Under the pieces are notes generated by a model, which was given only the letters and a program-made list of their open reading frames with translations, was not told the origin of the DNA and ran no database searches. The translations under genes were made by a program, and so were the position numbers. From Nonomuraea harbinensis (GTDB lineage: Bacteria; Actinomycetota; Actinomycetes; Streptosporangiales; Streptosporangiaceae), in assembly GCF_019396385.1 (NCBI RefSeq), contig NZ_JAHKRN010000007.1, forward strand, positions 62,001 to 126,000: DNA of 64,000 nt, read 5' to 3'. Positions 51,125-61,351 of the stretch are shown one piece after another. The stretch's first letter is position 1; every line of letters starts with the position of its first letter.

Positions 51125-51458
51125 TCACGCCGCGCCCGGCCAGACGTGGCGATGGCGCGAGAAGTAGGTCTCGAGCCGCCCGTCCACCACCCAGTAGTGG
51201 TGGGAGACCGCGATCCGGGACGCGAGGTCGTACCCCTCGAAACCCAGGTGCTCCGGGGTCACGGTGAACGGGTGCACGGTCTGGCCGGGCGTGAGCCGTC
51301 GCAACTCGGGAACGTAGACCTCGACGACGAAGCTCGATGCCGTGGACGCGGACGCCCCGCCTGCTGAGCGGCAGCGCGATACGGCCGGCGCCCGGTCCGG
51401 CCAGCTCGGCGAGGAAGTCGACCGCCGGGCCGTCCAGGCTTCCTAGACTGGGACGCAT
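51125..51458 (-). pseudogene. Remnant of a SAM-dependent methyltransferase (internal deletion and frameshift)
   Basis: From ATG 51458, 42 codons read as a methyltransferase N-terminus (AVDFLAELAGPGAGRIALPLSRRGVRVHGIE). At about 51332 the meaningful frame shifts by one, and 68 codons to the TGA at 51125 read as the C-terminal part of such a protein (FVVEVYVPELRRLTPGQTVH, then HLGFEGYDLASRIAVSHHYW). The SAM motif and central domain, normally about 100-130 residues, are missing. Hence a deletion with out-of-frame joining, not a simple sequencing slip. The start codon overlaps the fpg start (CATG). Confidence 0.85.
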
Positions 51459-52236
51459 GCCCGAAGGTGATGCCGTCTACCGCACCGCCGCGCGGCTGCG
51501 GGGGGCGCTCGACGGTCAGGTGCTGACCCGGTCGGAGTTCCGGGTGCCGCGCCACGCCACCGCCGACCTCACCGGCCGGACCGTGCTGGAGACCGTGTCA
51601 CGGGGCAAGCACCTGCTCACCCGGGTCGAGGGCGGGCTCACCGTGCACACCCACCTGCGGATGGACGGCAGCTGGCAGGTCGCCCCGGCCGGCCGGAGCG
51701 TCCCCGGGGGCGACCGGGTGCGGCTGATCCTGGCCAACCGGCGGTGGCAGGCGGTCGGCGTACGGCTGGGGATGGTGGACCTGCTGAGGACGGCCGACGA
51801 GGGCAAGGTCGTCGGGCATCTGGGCCCCGACCTGCTGGGCGACGACTGGGATCCGGCCGAGGCCGTGCGGCGGCTGAGCCGGGACCCGGACACGACCATC
51901 GGCGAGGCGCTGCTCGACCAGCGCAACCTGGCCGGGATCGGCACGATCTACCGCGCGGAGACGCTTTTCCTGCGCGGCGTATGGCCGTGGCGGAGGGTCG
52001 GGGACGTCGGGGACTTGGAAGGGCTCGTCACGCTGGCTCAGAGGCTGCTGGCGGCCAACAGGCATCACGCGGGCACAGTGACCACGGGAGACCGCCGCCC
52101 GGCGCATCAGACCTGGGTCTACGGCAGGGCGGGAAGACCCTGTCGCCGCTGCGGGACCCGCATCAGCCGTGGCGAGATGGGGACAGGACCGCAGGAGCGG
52201 CTCATCATGTGGTGCGGCGGCTGTCAGCCGGGCTAG
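51457..52236 (+). CDS. DNA glycosylase/AP lyase, Fpg/Nei family (Nei2-like)
   Basis: 259 residues. Pro2 and Glu3 (MPEGD) are the catalytic residues after Met removal. The H2TH region contains [22 protein letters not shown], and the C-terminal zinc finger is CRRC...CGGC. Excises oxidised bases and nicks the AP site. TAGACT at 51444-51449 ends seven bases before the ATG and there is no ribosome site: probably leaderless. Its TAG overlaps the clgR stop on the other strand (CTAG). This is the expected neighbour of lhr. Confidence 0.95.
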   Translation: MPEGDAVYRTAARLRGALDGQVLTRSEFRVPRHATADLTGRTVLETVSRGKHLLTRVEGGLTVHTHLRMDGSWQVAPAGRSVPGGDRVRLILANRRWQAVGVRLGMVDLLRTADEGKVVGHLGPDLLGDDWDPAEAVRRLSRDPDTTIGEALLDQRNLAGIGTIYRAETLFLRGVWPWRRVGDVGDLEGLVTLAQRLLAANRHHAGTVTTGDRRPAHQTWVYGRAGRPCRRCGTRISRGEMGTGPQERLIMWCGGCQPG

Positions 52237-52589
52237 GCAGCCACCATGTCCTTGACTTCGGGGAAGACGGTGTCGGAAATCGATCCTGGGACCGAGTCGG
52301 GAACCGCGATGCGCTCGTGCTCGGGCGCATCGGCCAGCACGGGAGCGGCCTGAAGCTCCGCCAGCGCGAACTGATCGGAGACCTCACGCAGGACCTGCGA
52401 GAGCGGAACCCCGAGCGCGCCGCAGATCGACGCGAGCAGCTCGGAGGACGCCTCTTTCTGGCCCCGCTCCACCTCGGACAGGTAGCCGAGTGAGACGCGC
52501 GCCAGCGTGGACACCTCTCGGAGTGTGCGTCCCTGCCGCACGCGCAACCGCCTCAGCACGTCTCCGAGCAGCTGACGCAGCAAAATCAT
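52233..52589 (-). CDS. clgR: ClgR, XRE-type activator of clp protease genes
   Basis: 118 residues from ATG 52589, preceded by GGAGGGAG. XRE helix-turn-helix: [38 protein letters not shown]. ClgR activates clpP, clpC and related genes in actinobacteria. The C-terminus ends Val-Ala-Ala, the type of tail by which Streptomyces ClgR is degraded by ClpP, giving feedback. The frame is open 66 codons further upstream, but those residues are unlike ClgR. Position downstream of cinA-pgsA matches the M. tuberculosis order. Confidence 0.93.
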   Translation of the reverse strand: MILLRQLLGDVLRRLRVRQGRTLREVSTLARVSLGYLSEVERGQKEASSELLASICGALGVPLSQVLREVSDQFALAELQAAPVLADAPEHERIAVPDSVPGSISDTVFPEVKDMVAA

Positions 52590-52863
52590 CTGTCGCTCCC
52601 TCCCCGGAGTGGATGGCTTCACCACGCTCCGCGCGATCGAGTCGTGCCGCCCGTCTTTCTTCTTCGCTTCGTACATACTCCTCGCCGTCATTGCCGGGCG
52701 TCTCCGCCCCTGGCCCGCCGCTCGTGACTCATCAGGCCCGCCTGCCGGGCGCTCGCTGCTTGCAGTTGGCTCACGGACCTCACTCACAGCTCCACCGTAC
52801 CCGCATCGACCGACACCGCGTCAGACCGTGCTTCGCATGTTCGCTGGGGACGTAACACGGTAA
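52590..52863 (-). promoter_or_regulatory. clgR upstream region with a ClgR-box-like site
   Basis: The 274 bp before clgR hold no supported gene. GTTCGC-TGGGG-ACG at 52839-52852 (plus strand) differs at one base from the Streptomyces ClgR box GTTCGC-N5-GCG, consistent with autoregulation, but it lies 250 bp from the start and could be chance. Confidence 0.35.
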
Positions 52864-53355
52864 TCATCCGGAATGTTCCCCTTTGTTGTCCTTAAGCACA
52901 CTTGCTAGTAGATCAATAGCCTCGTCCATCGTCTCTACCCTGATACGTTCACGCGACCCCTTAAGGCTCAACCGTCGGCCCCACACCTGTCCGCCCGGTC
53001 CGCTCACCGCCGCGAAGACCGTGCCGACCGGCTGGCCGTCCTGCGGCTCCGGCCCGGCCACTCCCGTGACCGCCACCCCGTACGTGGCCTCGCACAAGCG
53101 CGCCACCCCGGCCGCCATCGCCGCGGCGACCTCCGGATGCACCGCCCCCTCGCGGCGCAGCAGGTCCCCCGGCACGCCCAGCAGCCGTTGCTTCAGGTCG
53201 GTGGCATAGGAGATCACCCCGCCCTTGAAGACCCGGGACGACCCCGGCACCAGCGTGAACGTCGCCCCGATGAGCCCGCCGGTGAGCGACTCGGCCACGG
53301 CGACAGTGGCCTCCTGGCTCGCCAGCGACTCCAGCACCTGCGTGACCTCGGCCAT
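52864..53355 (-). CDS. CinA C-terminal domain protein, nicotinamide-nucleotide amidohydrolase
   Basis: 163 residues, the PncC/CinA-C domain alone, as is common in actinobacteria. VAVAESLTGGLIGATFTLVPGSS, KGGVISYATDLKQRLLGV and AVTGVAGPEPQDGQPVGTVF are the family blocks; the Ser in AESLTGG is catalytic. Deamidates NMN to nicotinate mononucleotide in NAD recycling. Start ATG 53355 lies 5 bp after pgsA; a long upstream frame is a shadow of pgsA. Confidence 0.92.
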   Translation of the reverse strand: MAEVTQVLESLASQEATVAVAESLTGGLIGATFTLVPGSSRVFKGGVISYATDLKQRLLGVPGDLLRREGAVHPEVAAAMAAGVARLCEATYGVAVTGVAGPEPQDGQPVGTVFAAVSGPGGQVWGRRLSLKGSRERIRVETMDEAIDLLASVLKDNKGEHSG

Positions 53356-53360
53356 GATCC

Positions 53361-53933
53361 TCACTCCCCGCGCGCACGCCTCGCCATCCCGCGCAGCCTG
53401 ATCGCGCGGATGACGTAATCGACCCCCGTCGCCACCGTGACCACGAGCGCCGCCCCCATCACCGTCTCCCGCAGCGCCTCCGGCACCCACGGCACCAGGT
53501 AGAGCGCGATGGCGGCGATCTGCAGGACGGTCTTGACCTTCCCGCCGTAGCTCGCCGGGATGACCGCCAGCCTGATCAGCACCAGCCGGAGCAGCGTGAT
53601 GCCCAGCTCGCGGCCGAGGATCACGATCGTGACCCACCACGGCAGCTCGCCCAGCAGCGACAGGCACACCAGCGCGGCCCCGGTCAGCGCCTTGTCGGCG
53701 ATCGGGTCGGCGATCTTGCCGAAGTCGGTGATGAGGCCGTAGCGCCTGGCCAGCTCACCGTCGAGATGATCGGTGAACGACGCCACCGCGAAGACCGCCA
53801 GCGCGGCCAGCCGCCAGCCCATGCCCGGCAGGAACAGGCAGACGACGAAGAACGGGACGAGCGCCAGCCGCAGGACCGTGAGGACGTTGGCGATGTTCCA
53901 CGGACTCACCGCGCGGCGCTCGTCTCTGGTCAT
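53361..53933 (-). CDS. pgsA: CDP-diacylglycerol-glycerol-3-phosphate 3-phosphatidyltransferase
   Basis: 190-residue membrane enzyme of the CDP-alcohol phosphotransferase family, making phosphatidylglycerol phosphate. The signature DG-x2-AR-x8-G-x3-D-x3-D is complete: [23 protein letters not shown] begins at residue 58 or so. Five to six membrane segments. The start overlaps the rimO stop (ATGA). Confidence 0.95.
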   Translation of the reverse strand: MTRDERRAVSPWNIANVLTVLRLALVPFFVVCLFLPGMGWRLAALAVFAVASFTDHLDGELARRYGLITDFGKIADPIADKALTGAALVCLSLLGELPWWVTIVILGRELGITLLRLVLIRLAVIPASYGGKVKTVLQIAAIALYLVPWVPEALRETVMGAALVVTVATGVDYVIRAIRLRGMARRARGE

Positions 53934-55342
53934 GGACCGGCGGCCTTGATCCGAGCGATGAGGTCGACGCCCTCGGCGTCGACGACCATGGCGCGGACGA
54001 GCTCGCCCGGCACCAGGCCGATGCCCTGGACGGTGACCGATCCGTCGACCTCGGGACCCTGGTGGGCGGCCCGGCCCTCGTAGCCGCCGTCGCCGAGGTC
54101 CTCGTCGATGAGCACGTCGACCTCGGTGCCGATCCGGTCTTCGGCGCGCTGCGCCGTCAGCTCCTCGGCCAGCTCGGTGAGCACCCGCACGCGCTCGTCG
54201 ACGACCTCCTGGGCCAGCTTGCCGTCGAAGCCCGCGGCTTCGGTGCCGTCTTCGTCGGAATAGCCGAACACGCCGATGACGTCGAGCCTGGCTGCCTCCA
54301 GGAAGGAGACGAGCTCGCCGAACTCCTCCTCGGTCTCGCCGGGGAAGCCGACGATGAAGTTGGAGCGCACTCCCGCCTCCGGCGCCCGCTCGCGGATGCT
54401 CTCCAGCAGGCCGAGGAAGCGCTCGGGATCGCCGAAGCGGCGCATCCGCCGCAGCACCCCGCCGCTGGCGTGCTGGAAGGACAGGTCGAAGTAGGCGGCG
54501 ACGCCGTCGGTGCCGGCGATCACGTCGATCAGCCCCGGCCGCAGCTCGGCCGGCTGGAGGTAGCTCGCCCGCACCCGGGAGACGCCCTCGACGGCCGCCA
54601 GCCTCGGCAGCAGCTTCTCCAGCGCCCGCAGGTCGCCCAGATCCTTGCCGTAGGACGTGGAGTTCTCGCTCACCAGCACGAGCTCGCGCACGCCGCGGTG
54701 GGACAGCCAGTCGGCCTCGGCCACCAGCTCGTCGGGGTGGCGGGACACATAGGCGCCGCGGAAGGCAGGGATGGCGCAGAACGTGCAGCGCCGGTCGCAG
54801 CCCGAGGCGAGCTTGAGCGAGGCCACCGGGCTCTCGTCGAGCCGCTTGCGCAGCACCCGCGGGCCGCTCGCGGGCGCCAGCCCGTCGGGCAGGTCGCCGT
54901 GGCCGGGGATGGCGCCGCGGGGGGCGGCGGCCCGGTCGACCGGCGTGATGGGCAGCAGGAGGCGGCGGTCACGCGGCGTGTGCGGCGTGAGCGCGCGCCC
55001 GGCGAGCACGTCGTCGAGACGCCCGCCGATGTCGGTGTAGTCGTCGAAGGAGATGACCGCGCTGGCCTCGGGCAGCGCGTCGGCGAGCTCGTTGCCGTAG
55101 CGCTCGGCCATGCAGCCCGCGGCGACCACCTTGGCCCCCGAGTCGGCGGCGGCCAGCAGGGTGTCGATCGAGTCCTTCTTCGCCGACTCGATGAAGCCGC
55201 ACGTGTTGACCACGACGACATCCGGGTCGTCGTCGTCGAGCTGCCAACCGGCAGCCTCGAGTCGCGCGGCCAGCTCCTCGGAGTCGACCTCGTTGCGGGC
55301 GCAGCCCAGCGTGATCAGCGATGCGGTTCGGCGGGATGACAT
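53930..55342 (-). CDS. rimO: Ribosomal protein uS12 methylthiotransferase
   Basis: 470 residues. Radical SAM methylthiotransferase acting on Asp of ribosomal protein S12; paralogue of MiaB in this window. N-terminal cysteines lie in [29 protein letters not shown] and [10 protein letters not shown]; the radical SAM motif is CDRRCTFC; a TRAM domain ends the protein. ATG 55342 gives the family start. TACCGT (minus strand, 55351-55356) nine bases upstream may be the -10 of a nearly leaderless mRNA. Confidence 0.96.
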   Translation of the reverse strand: MSSRRTASLITLGCARNEVDSEELAARLEAAGWQLDDDDPDVVVVNTCGFIESAKKDSIDTLLAAADSGAKVVAAGCMAERYGNELADALPEASAVISFDDYTDIGGRLDDVLAGRALTPHTPRDRRLLLPITPVDRAAAPRGAIPGHGDLPDGLAPASGPRVLRKRLDESPVASLKLASGCDRRCTFCAIPAFRGAYVSRHPDELVAEADWLSHRGVRELVLVSENSTSYGKDLGDLRALEKLLPRLAAVEGVSRVRASYLQPAELRPGLIDVIAGTDGVAAYFDLSFQHASGGVLRRMRRFGDPERFLGLLESIRERAPEAGVRSNFIVGFPGETEEEFGELVSFLEAARLDVIGVFGYSDEDGTEAAGFDGKLAQEVVDERVRVLTELAEELTAQRAEDRIGTEVDVLIDEDLGDGGYEGRAAHQGPEVDGSVTVQGIGLVPGELVRAMVVDAEGVDLIARIKAAGP

Positions 55343-55387
55343 GGTGACACTACGGTATCGGCAGTTGGCCACCACACGATGCAGGGG

Positions 55388-56137
55388 TTACCGAGCTGGT
55401 GGTTTCCCCGGGCCGAACGACCGGCGCACCTTCTCCCCCCGCTCCCCCACAGCTCCCAGGTTCTTGCCGTTGACCTGCACCGACACGGCTCCGGCGTCAC
55501 CCACCTCGAAGTCGATCCGGCTCTGCGCCCGCCAGGTGGCGCTGCTGCCCGCCTTGAGGCTGCCGTCGAACAGCCGGCGTCCCTTGGCGTCGCGCACCGT
55601 CATGCGGGCCCGCCGCTTCGCCTCGACCGTGACCTCGACCGTGTTCTTGCCCGCCATGGCCACGGCGGACGGCCCCTCGGTGAACGGCGAGTTCGGCGGC
55701 ACGGTGGCCGCCGGCCGCTCCCCGCGGGCGGTGCGGACCTGGTCGGACGCGCCGCCCAGGACCTTGACCACGCCGAACACGACCACCACGGACAGCGCGA
55801 CCGCCAGCGCCGGGGCCCAGCCCGGCCCCCGCCGCTCGGACATCTTGATGATGCGGTCGGCCTGGAACACCGCCGCCGCCCGCACCGGCTGCGGCGCACC
55901 GCCGTGCAGCTGGTCGTAGGCGTGCACCACGGCCTCGGGATCGAGCCCCACGGCAGCCGCGATGGTCTTGACGTGCCCCCTGATGTAGAAATCGCTTCCG
56001 GACTCGGCGAACTCGTCACGCTCGAGCGCGTTGATGATCGCCTCTCGAATACGCGTGATCTTGCTCAGCTGCTCGACAGTCAACCCCGAAGACTGCCGAG
56101 CCGCCGCCAATATGGCTCCGATGCTCTGCTCCTGCAC
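55388..56137 (-). CDS. RodZ-like helix-turn-helix membrane protein
   Basis: 249 residues. N-terminal HTH_25 domain (SIGAILAAARQSSGLTVEQLSKITRI, FYIRGHVKTIAAAVGLD), one membrane segment (WAPALAVALSVVVVFGVVKVL, about 108-128), and an extracellular beta domain of the DUF4115 type. RodZ links MreB to wall growth in rods; in actinobacteria without MreB-driven elongation the role is uncertain. It lies 45 bp before rimO, downstream of ftsK. Confidence 0.88.
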   Translation of the reverse strand: MQEQSIGAILAAARQSSGLTVEQLSKITRIREAIINALERDEFAESGSDFYIRGHVKTIAAAVGLDPEAVVHAYDQLHGGAPQPVRAAAVFQADRIIKMSERRGPGWAPALAVALSVVVVFGVVKVLGGASDQVRTARGERPAATVPPNSPFTEGPSAVAMAGKNTVEVTVEAKRRARMTVRDAKGRRLFDGSLKAGSSATWRAQSRIDFEVGDAGAVSVQVNGKNLGAVGERGEKVRRSFGPGKPPAR

Positions 56138-56211
56138 GACAACCGCCTCCCCACGACGGAGCGTAGTTGCTCCTATTCAAGCAGTAAGTGGCAGGGAAGT
56201 GGCCATTGGGG

Positions 56212-58722
56212 TCATTCGCCACGCAGGTCGGCTAGCAATCCGGGCAGATCATCTGGTTTCACCAGCACCTCGCGAGCCTTGGAACCCTCGCTGGGACCGA
56301 CCACTTCGCGGCTCTCCAGCAGGTCCATCAGCCGCCCGGCCTTCGCGAAGCCGACGCGCAGCTTGCGCTGCAGCATCGAGGTCGAGCCGAACTGGGTGGT
56401 GACGATCAGCTCGGCGGCCTGGATGAGCAGGTCGAGGTCGTCGCCGATGTCCTCGTCGATCTCCTTCTTGGCGCCGGCCGCGACGGTCACGTCATTGCGG
56501 TACTCCACCTGCATCTGCTGCTTGCAGTGGTTGACGATCTCGGCGATCTCCTTCTCGGAGACGAACGCGTTCTGGATCCGGATCGGCTTGCTGGCCCCCA
56601 TCGGCAGGAACAACGCGTCACCCTGGCCGACCAGCTTGTCGGCGCCCGGCTGGTCGAGGATGACCCGCGAGTCGGTCAGCGAGGACACCGCGAACGCCAG
56701 CCGGGACGGCACGTTGGCCTTGATCAGGCCGGTGACGACGTCCACGCTCGGCCGCTGGGTGGCGATGACCAGGTGGATGCCCGCCGCGCGGGCGAGCTGG
56801 GTGATGCGGACGATGGAGTCCTCCACGTCGCGCGGCGCCACCATCATCAGGTCGGCCAGCTCGTCCACGATCACCAGCAGGTACGGATAGGGCTGGTAGA
56901 CGCGTTCGCTGCCGGGCTGCGGGACGAGCTTGCCCGCCCGCACCGCCTTGTTGAACTCGTCGATGTGGCGGAACCCGCTGGCCGCCAGGTCGTCGTAGCG
57001 GCGGTCCATCTCGCCCACCACCCATTCGAGGGCCTCGGCGGCCTTCTTCGGGTTGGTGATGATCGGGGTGATCAGGTGGGGGATGCCCTCGTACACGCTC
57101 AGCTCGACCCGCTTGGGGTCGACGAGCACCATGCGCACCTCGTCGGGGGTGGCGCGCATGAGGATCGAGGTGATCAGCCCGTTGACGCAGACGGACTTGC
57201 CCGCGCCCGTGGCGCCGGCGATGAGCAGGTGGGGCATCTTGGCCAGGTTGGCCACGATCGTGCGGCCCTCGACGTCCTTGCCCAGCCCGACGATCATCGG
57301 GTGGTGGTCGGCCTGCGCCACCTGGGCGCGGAGCACGTCGCCGAGCGCGACCAGGTCCTTGTCGGCGTTCGGGATCTCCACCCCGATCGCCGACTTGCCG
57401 GGGATCGGGGACAGGATCCGAACATCGGCCGATTTAACGGCATAGGCGATGTTCTTGGTCAGCGCGGTGACCTTCTCCACCTTCACCGCGGGCCCCAGCT
57501 CGATCTCGTAGCGGGTCACGGTCGGCCCGCGGGTGAACCCGATCACCTGGGCGTCGATGGTGAACTGCTCCAGCACGCTGGTCAGCGCGTTCACCACGAC
57601 CGTGTTGGCCTTGGTCTGCGGCTTGGGCGCGGTGCCCTGCTTGAGATGCTGCAGGTCAGGCAGTTGGTACGGGCCCGCCTGCGGAGAGAGCACGAGCTGC
57701 TCGACCTTGCGCGGCGCCGGGGTGGGCTGCGGCGGCTCCGGCTGCTTGACCGGCGCCGGCGGCGGCTCCTCCTCGTCCATGAGCCCCGGGACGATCTCCG
57801 GCGAGTGGTCCTCGCGCTTCTCCTTCTCCGACAGGACGGGCGTGTCGTACGGTTTGACCGACTCCTCGCCCTCGGCGGCGGGCTTCTTCGGCCGCCCGCG
57901 CTTCTTCGGCTGCGGCGCGGGCCTGCCCTCCGGCGTCTGGCGCTCGAAGAGCATGTGGCGCAGCTCGGCCAGCCGCTCCGGGATGCGGTGGACGGGCGTG
58001 GCCGTGATCACCAGCACGCCGAACCCCGACAGGATCAGCAGCAGCGGGATCGTGATCCACGGCGGCAGGATGCTCATCGGCGGCGCCGACACGATGAACC
58101 CGATCATGCCGCCCGCCTGCGACACCTTCTCCATCGTGTTGTTCGCGTCGCCCGCGGGGTAAGGGGTGCCGTTGGCGACGTGGATCACCCCGAGGACGCC
58201 GACGAGCAGCGCGCTCCACCCGATCACCATCCGGCCGGTGTCGGCGTTCTGGTCGGGGTGGCGCAGGTAACGCCAGGCCAGCAGGCCGAACAGCAGCGGC
58301 AGCGCCCACGCCAGCGAGCCGAACACGGCGTGCACGACAGTGTGGACGACCTCCGAGACGCCGCTCCTGGTGTCGCGCCAGGTCATCGCCGCCAGCACGA
58401 TGGCGCCGGCGAGGACCGCCAGGCCGACGCCGTCGCGGCGGTGGACCGGGTCGAGCTCTCTGGCGTTCTTGCCCAGGGCGCGGGCGGTGCTGCCGATGCC
58501 GTTGGCGAGCAGCATCCACAGGCCGACGACCAGCTTGCCGATCATGGTGAAGACCCAGCTGATCGGGTCCTGGTGGGTCATCGGGGGTTTACGGGCCGGC
58601 CCCGCCCCCTTCGCCCTGGGCCGCCCCGTGGACGCGGCGCCCCGTTTCGCGGGGGTCGAGCGAGACGAGGGCGACCGCTTCGCCGGACCCTTCGATGCGC
58701 TTTTCGGCGTACGGGTGGCCAT
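56212..58722 (-). CDS. ftsK: DNA translocase FtsK/SpoIIIE
   Basis: 836 residues from ATG 58722. A basic Lys/Ser/Pro-rich N-terminus (1-48) precedes four membrane segments (to about 240), a Pro/Glu/Lys linker (to about 350), and the motor: Walker A GATGAGKS, Walker [13 protein letters not shown], then the gamma winged helix ([20 protein letters not shown]) that reads polar DNA sites. Pumps chromosomal DNA through division or sporulation septa. The frame extends upstream of 58722, but that stretch is a shadow of the divergent gene. Confidence 0.96.
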   Translation of the reverse strand: MATRTPKSASKGPAKRSPSSRSTPAKRGAASTGRPRAKGAGPARKPPMTHQDPISWVFTMIGKLVVGLWMLLANGIGSTARALGKNARELDPVHRRDGVGLAVLAGAIVLAAMTWRDTRSGVSEVVHTVVHAVFGSLAWALPLLFGLLAWRYLRHPDQNADTGRMVIGWSALLVGVLGVIHVANGTPYPAGDANNTMEKVSQAGGMIGFIVSAPPMSILPPWITIPLLLILSGFGVLVITATPVHRIPERLAELRHMLFERQTPEGRPAPQPKKRGRPKKPAAEGEESVKPYDTPVLSEKEKREDHSPEIVPGLMDEEEPPPAPVKQPEPPQPTPAPRKVEQLVLSPQAGPYQLPDLQHLKQGTAPKPQTKANTVVVNALTSVLEQFTIDAQVIGFTRGPTVTRYEIELGPAVKVEKVTALTKNIAYAVKSADVRILSPIPGKSAIGVEIPNADKDLVALGDVLRAQVAQADHHPMIVGLGKDVEGRTIVANLAKMPHLLIAGATGAGKSVCVNGLITSILMRATPDEVRMVLVDPKRVELSVYEGIPHLITPIITNPKKAAEALEWVVGEMDRRYDDLAASGFRHIDEFNKAVRAGKLVPQPGSERVYQPYPYLLVIVDELADLMMVAPRDVEDSIVRITQLARAAGIHLVIATQRPSVDVVTGLIKANVPSRLAFAVSSLTDSRVILDQPGADKLVGQGDALFLPMGASKPIRIQNAFVSEKEIAEIVNHCKQQMQVEYRNDVTVAAGAKKEIDEDIGDDLDLLIQAAELIVTTQFGSTSMLQRKLRVGFAKAGRLMDLLESREVVGPSEGSKAREVLVKPDDLPGLLADLRGE

Positions 58723-58924
58723 GTTGCCAAAGGTACGTCGGATACCCCCGAGAAAGCACCGGGACGCGCCGGGCCACCGCCGGATCGTGTCGAAAGACTT
58801 CCCCGGCGCCAGCCGGCTGGTGACCAACCTCGGCCTTCTTCCCAAGTGGAGGGAGCGCGGGCTCCCGGTCTGCCACCCTGAGAGTGACCGAACTGCCACA
58901 TCGAGTGATGTTCTAGGACGCACA

Positions 58925-61351
58925 GTGGAGACGACCCGGGTGTCGAGCACCTCCTTCGACGGCACTCCCCATGCCCCGGCGGCGGCGCGACGGTTCGTCC
59001 GCCAGGTGCTCGGCGAGTGGAGCCTGAGCCATCTGGCGGAGGACGCCGTGCTGCTGACCAGCGAACTCGTCACCAACGCGGTGGTGCACGCCGGCACCGG
59101 CGTCGAGCTGACCTGCCGGTTGGACGCCGAGGCGGTGCCGCCCAAACTCGAGATCGAGGTCGACGACCAGCAGCCCGGCCGGACCGTCCTGGACGTGCCG
59201 CCTCCCGCCGAGGAGATGGCCACCTCCGGGCGTGGCCTGGCGCTGGCGGGCATGCTCGCCGACGCCTGGGGCGTCACGTACACCAGGAGCGCGAAGCGGG
59301 TCTGGGTGCGGATGGAGCTCGCCGACGCCCAGGAGCCGTGCCCGCCCTCGATCCCGGCGCCGCGCGAGCCCGTGGACGCGCTGCGGGTGGCGGTGCTGGT
59401 CGCCGACGCGGGCGGGCGGGTGATCTCGTGGAACGCCGACGCCGAGGCCCTGCTCGGCTGGACGGCGCGGCAGGCGGCGGGCCGGCCGCTGGAGGACCTG
59501 GTCGACTGGGACGGTCACGGCCCCGACGCGCCGGCCCTGTCCGACGCGCTCGCGCTGGGCCGCTGGCGCGGGGAGTCGCGGATGCGCCACCGCGACGGGC
59601 GGCTGGTCCCCGTCTACGTCTCCCACCTGCGCACCGGGGGCAGGCCGGAGCACCGGAGGGCGATCTGGATGGTGGTGGGCGGCGACCACGGGTTCGTGCT
59701 GGCCTCGCCGCCGTCACCCGCCAGGCGGGAGGCCGGCCGGCGTATCAAGGACCTGCTCGACCGCGACCGCCCGTTCGCCGAGCTGCTCGACACGATCGCG
59801 CGGATCGTCCAGCTTTCCAGCGCCGGCGACGCCGCGTACGTGCTGCTGCGCGCCGACTCCGGCAACAGGTTCGGGGTGGCGGCGGGGGCGGGTGAGGCGG
59901 CGGGGCTGGTGGGCGTGGTCGCGGCGGGCGTGTTCGCCCCCGACCGGCGCGCGCCGGCGGTGGTGGACGACCTGCTCACCGCCGACGTCGAGCTGGCCCA
60001 GCGGCTGCGGGCCAGGTCGCTGGCGTGCGCGCCGCTGGTGGTGGCGGGCGAGGTGATCGGCCACCTGGCGGTGACCGCCGCCGAGCCGGGGCGGTTCGAC
60101 CAGGACCTGGCCGCGAGCCTGCGGCACATCGCCGACCAGGTGGCCGGCACCGTGCAGCGGGAGCGGCTGGCCGAGCAGGACCGGGCGCACCGGGGTCGGC
60201 TGTCGTTCCTCGCCGAGGCGGGCGAGCTGCTCGCGGGCGTGCACGACGAGGAGCTGCTCGCGGCGCTGGCCGCGCAGCTCGTGGTGCCCAAGATCGCCAC
60301 CTGGGCGGCGGTCTACCTGACCGACCTGGCGGGCATGACGCGGCTGGCGCACGTGTGGCACCGGGAGGAGCGGCACAACGCCGAGCTGCGCACGTCGCTG
60401 CCCGCCCTCCCGCGCACGCCGCTGAGCGAGGTCACCTGGCCGGTCGGCCGCGGGAACGTGCTGTCGTTCCCGCTGCTGACCCAGGGCAGGGCCCACGGCG
60501 CGCTGGTGATCGGCCGGAGCGAGCCGACGCTGCCGCTGGAGCTGGCCGAGCTGCTGGCCGACCTGTGCCGCCTGATCGCGCTCAACCTGCACACCGCGAT
60601 GCTCTACACCCGCCAGGCCACCACCTCCAAGGCGCTGCAGCGCAACCTGCTGCCGGTGCGGATGGCGCCGATGCCCGGCCTGGAGTCCGCGGTCGTGTAC
60701 GAGCCGGCCGAGGAGGGCGCGCACGTCGGCGGCGACTTCTACGACCTGTTCACCGTGGCCGACCACTGGTGCTTCGCCCTCGGCGACGTCTGCGGCAGCG
60801 GGCCGGAGGCGGCCGCCGTCACCGGGCTCGCCAGGCACGCCGTGCGGCTGCTCGCGAAGGAGAACTACACCGTGGCCGACATCCTGGACCGGCTCAACCG
60901 GACGCTGCTGGAGGAGGACGAGGAGGGCCGGTTTCTCAGCCTGCTGTGCGGGGAGCTGACGCCGCTAACGCGGGGCGGGGCGCGGTGCACGATCGCCTCG
61001 GCCGGGCACGTGCCGCCGCTGCTGCTGCACACCGACGGCGAGGTGGAGCAGGTGGCCTCGCCGCAGCTGCTGCTCGGCGTCGAGCACGGCGTGCGGTTCT
61101 TCGTGGAGTCGTTCGAGCTCGCGCCCGAGGAGGTGCTGCTGTGCGTCACCGACGGGGTGACCGAGCGGCGCGACGGCAAGCGGCTGCTCGACGACGACGA
61201 CGGGCTGTCCAGGCTGCTGTCGGGCTGCACCGGGCTGAGCGCCCACGCCGTCGCCGAGCGGGTGCGGCAGGCGGTCCACTCCTTCGCCGGCGCCCCGTCG
61301 AGGGACGACGTGGCGCTGCTGGTGCTGCGGGCTACGCCGGCTCTCCCCTGA
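58925..61351 (+). CDS. Multidomain SpoIIE-type PP2C phosphatase with RsbW-like kinase, PAS and GAF domains
   Basis: 808 residues from GTG 58925. Order: HATPase/RsbW-like domain (1-135) with N-box [14 protein letters not shown] and G-box [12 protein letters not shown] (about 150-235, [24 protein letters not shown]); two GAF domains (about 278-410 and 425-560); PP2C/SpoIIE phosphatase (about 574-808) with [28 protein letters not shown] and [10 protein letters not shown]. It joins anti-sigma kinase and phosphatase activities for an STAS anti-sigma antagonist in one chain, as Streptomyces and relatives do in stress and development. No membrane segment. TAGGAC lies 5 bases before the GTG; possibly leaderless. 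Confidence 0.9.
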   Translation: METTRVSSTSFDGTPHAPAAARRFVRQVLGEWSLSHLAEDAVLLTSELVTNAVVHAGTGVELTCRLDAEAVPPKLEIEVDDQQPGRTVLDVPPPAEEMATSGRGLALAGMLADAWGVTYTRSAKRVWVRMELADAQEPCPPSIPAPREPVDALRVAVLVADAGGRVISWNADAEALLGWTARQAAGRPLEDLVDWDGHGPDAPALSDALALGRWRGESRMRHRDGRLVPVYVSHLRTGGRPEHRRAIWMVVGGDHGFVLASPPSPARREAGRRIKDLLDRDRPFAELLDTIARIVQLSSAGDAAYVLLRADSGNRFGVAAGAGEAAGLVGVVAAGVFAPDRRAPAVVDDLLTADVELAQRLRARSLACAPLVVAGEVIGHLAVTAAEPGRFDQDLAASLRHIADQVAGTVQRERLAEQDRAHRGRLSFLAEAGELLAGVHDEELLAALAAQLVVPKIATWAAVYLTDLAGMTRLAHVWHREERHNAELRTSLPALPRTPLSEVTWPVGRGNVLSFPLLTQGRAHGALVIGRSEPTLPLELAELLADLCRLIALNLHTAMLYTRQATTSKALQRNLLPVRMAPMPGLESAVVYEPAEEGAHVGGDFYDLFTVADHWCFALGDVCGSGPEAAAVTGLARHAVRLLAKENYTVADILDRLNRTLLEEDEEGRFLSLLCGELTPLTRGGARCTIASAGHVPPLLLHTDGEVEQVASPQLLLGVEHGVRFFVESFELAPEEVLLCVTDGVTERRDGKRLLDDDDGLSRLLSGCTGLSAHAVAERVRQAVHSFAGAPSRDDVALLVLRATPALP

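Noticed and set aside
52590..52787. 66-codon upstream extension of ClgR
   Set aside because: The ATG at 52589 has a strong ribosome site and gives the usual ClgR start and length.
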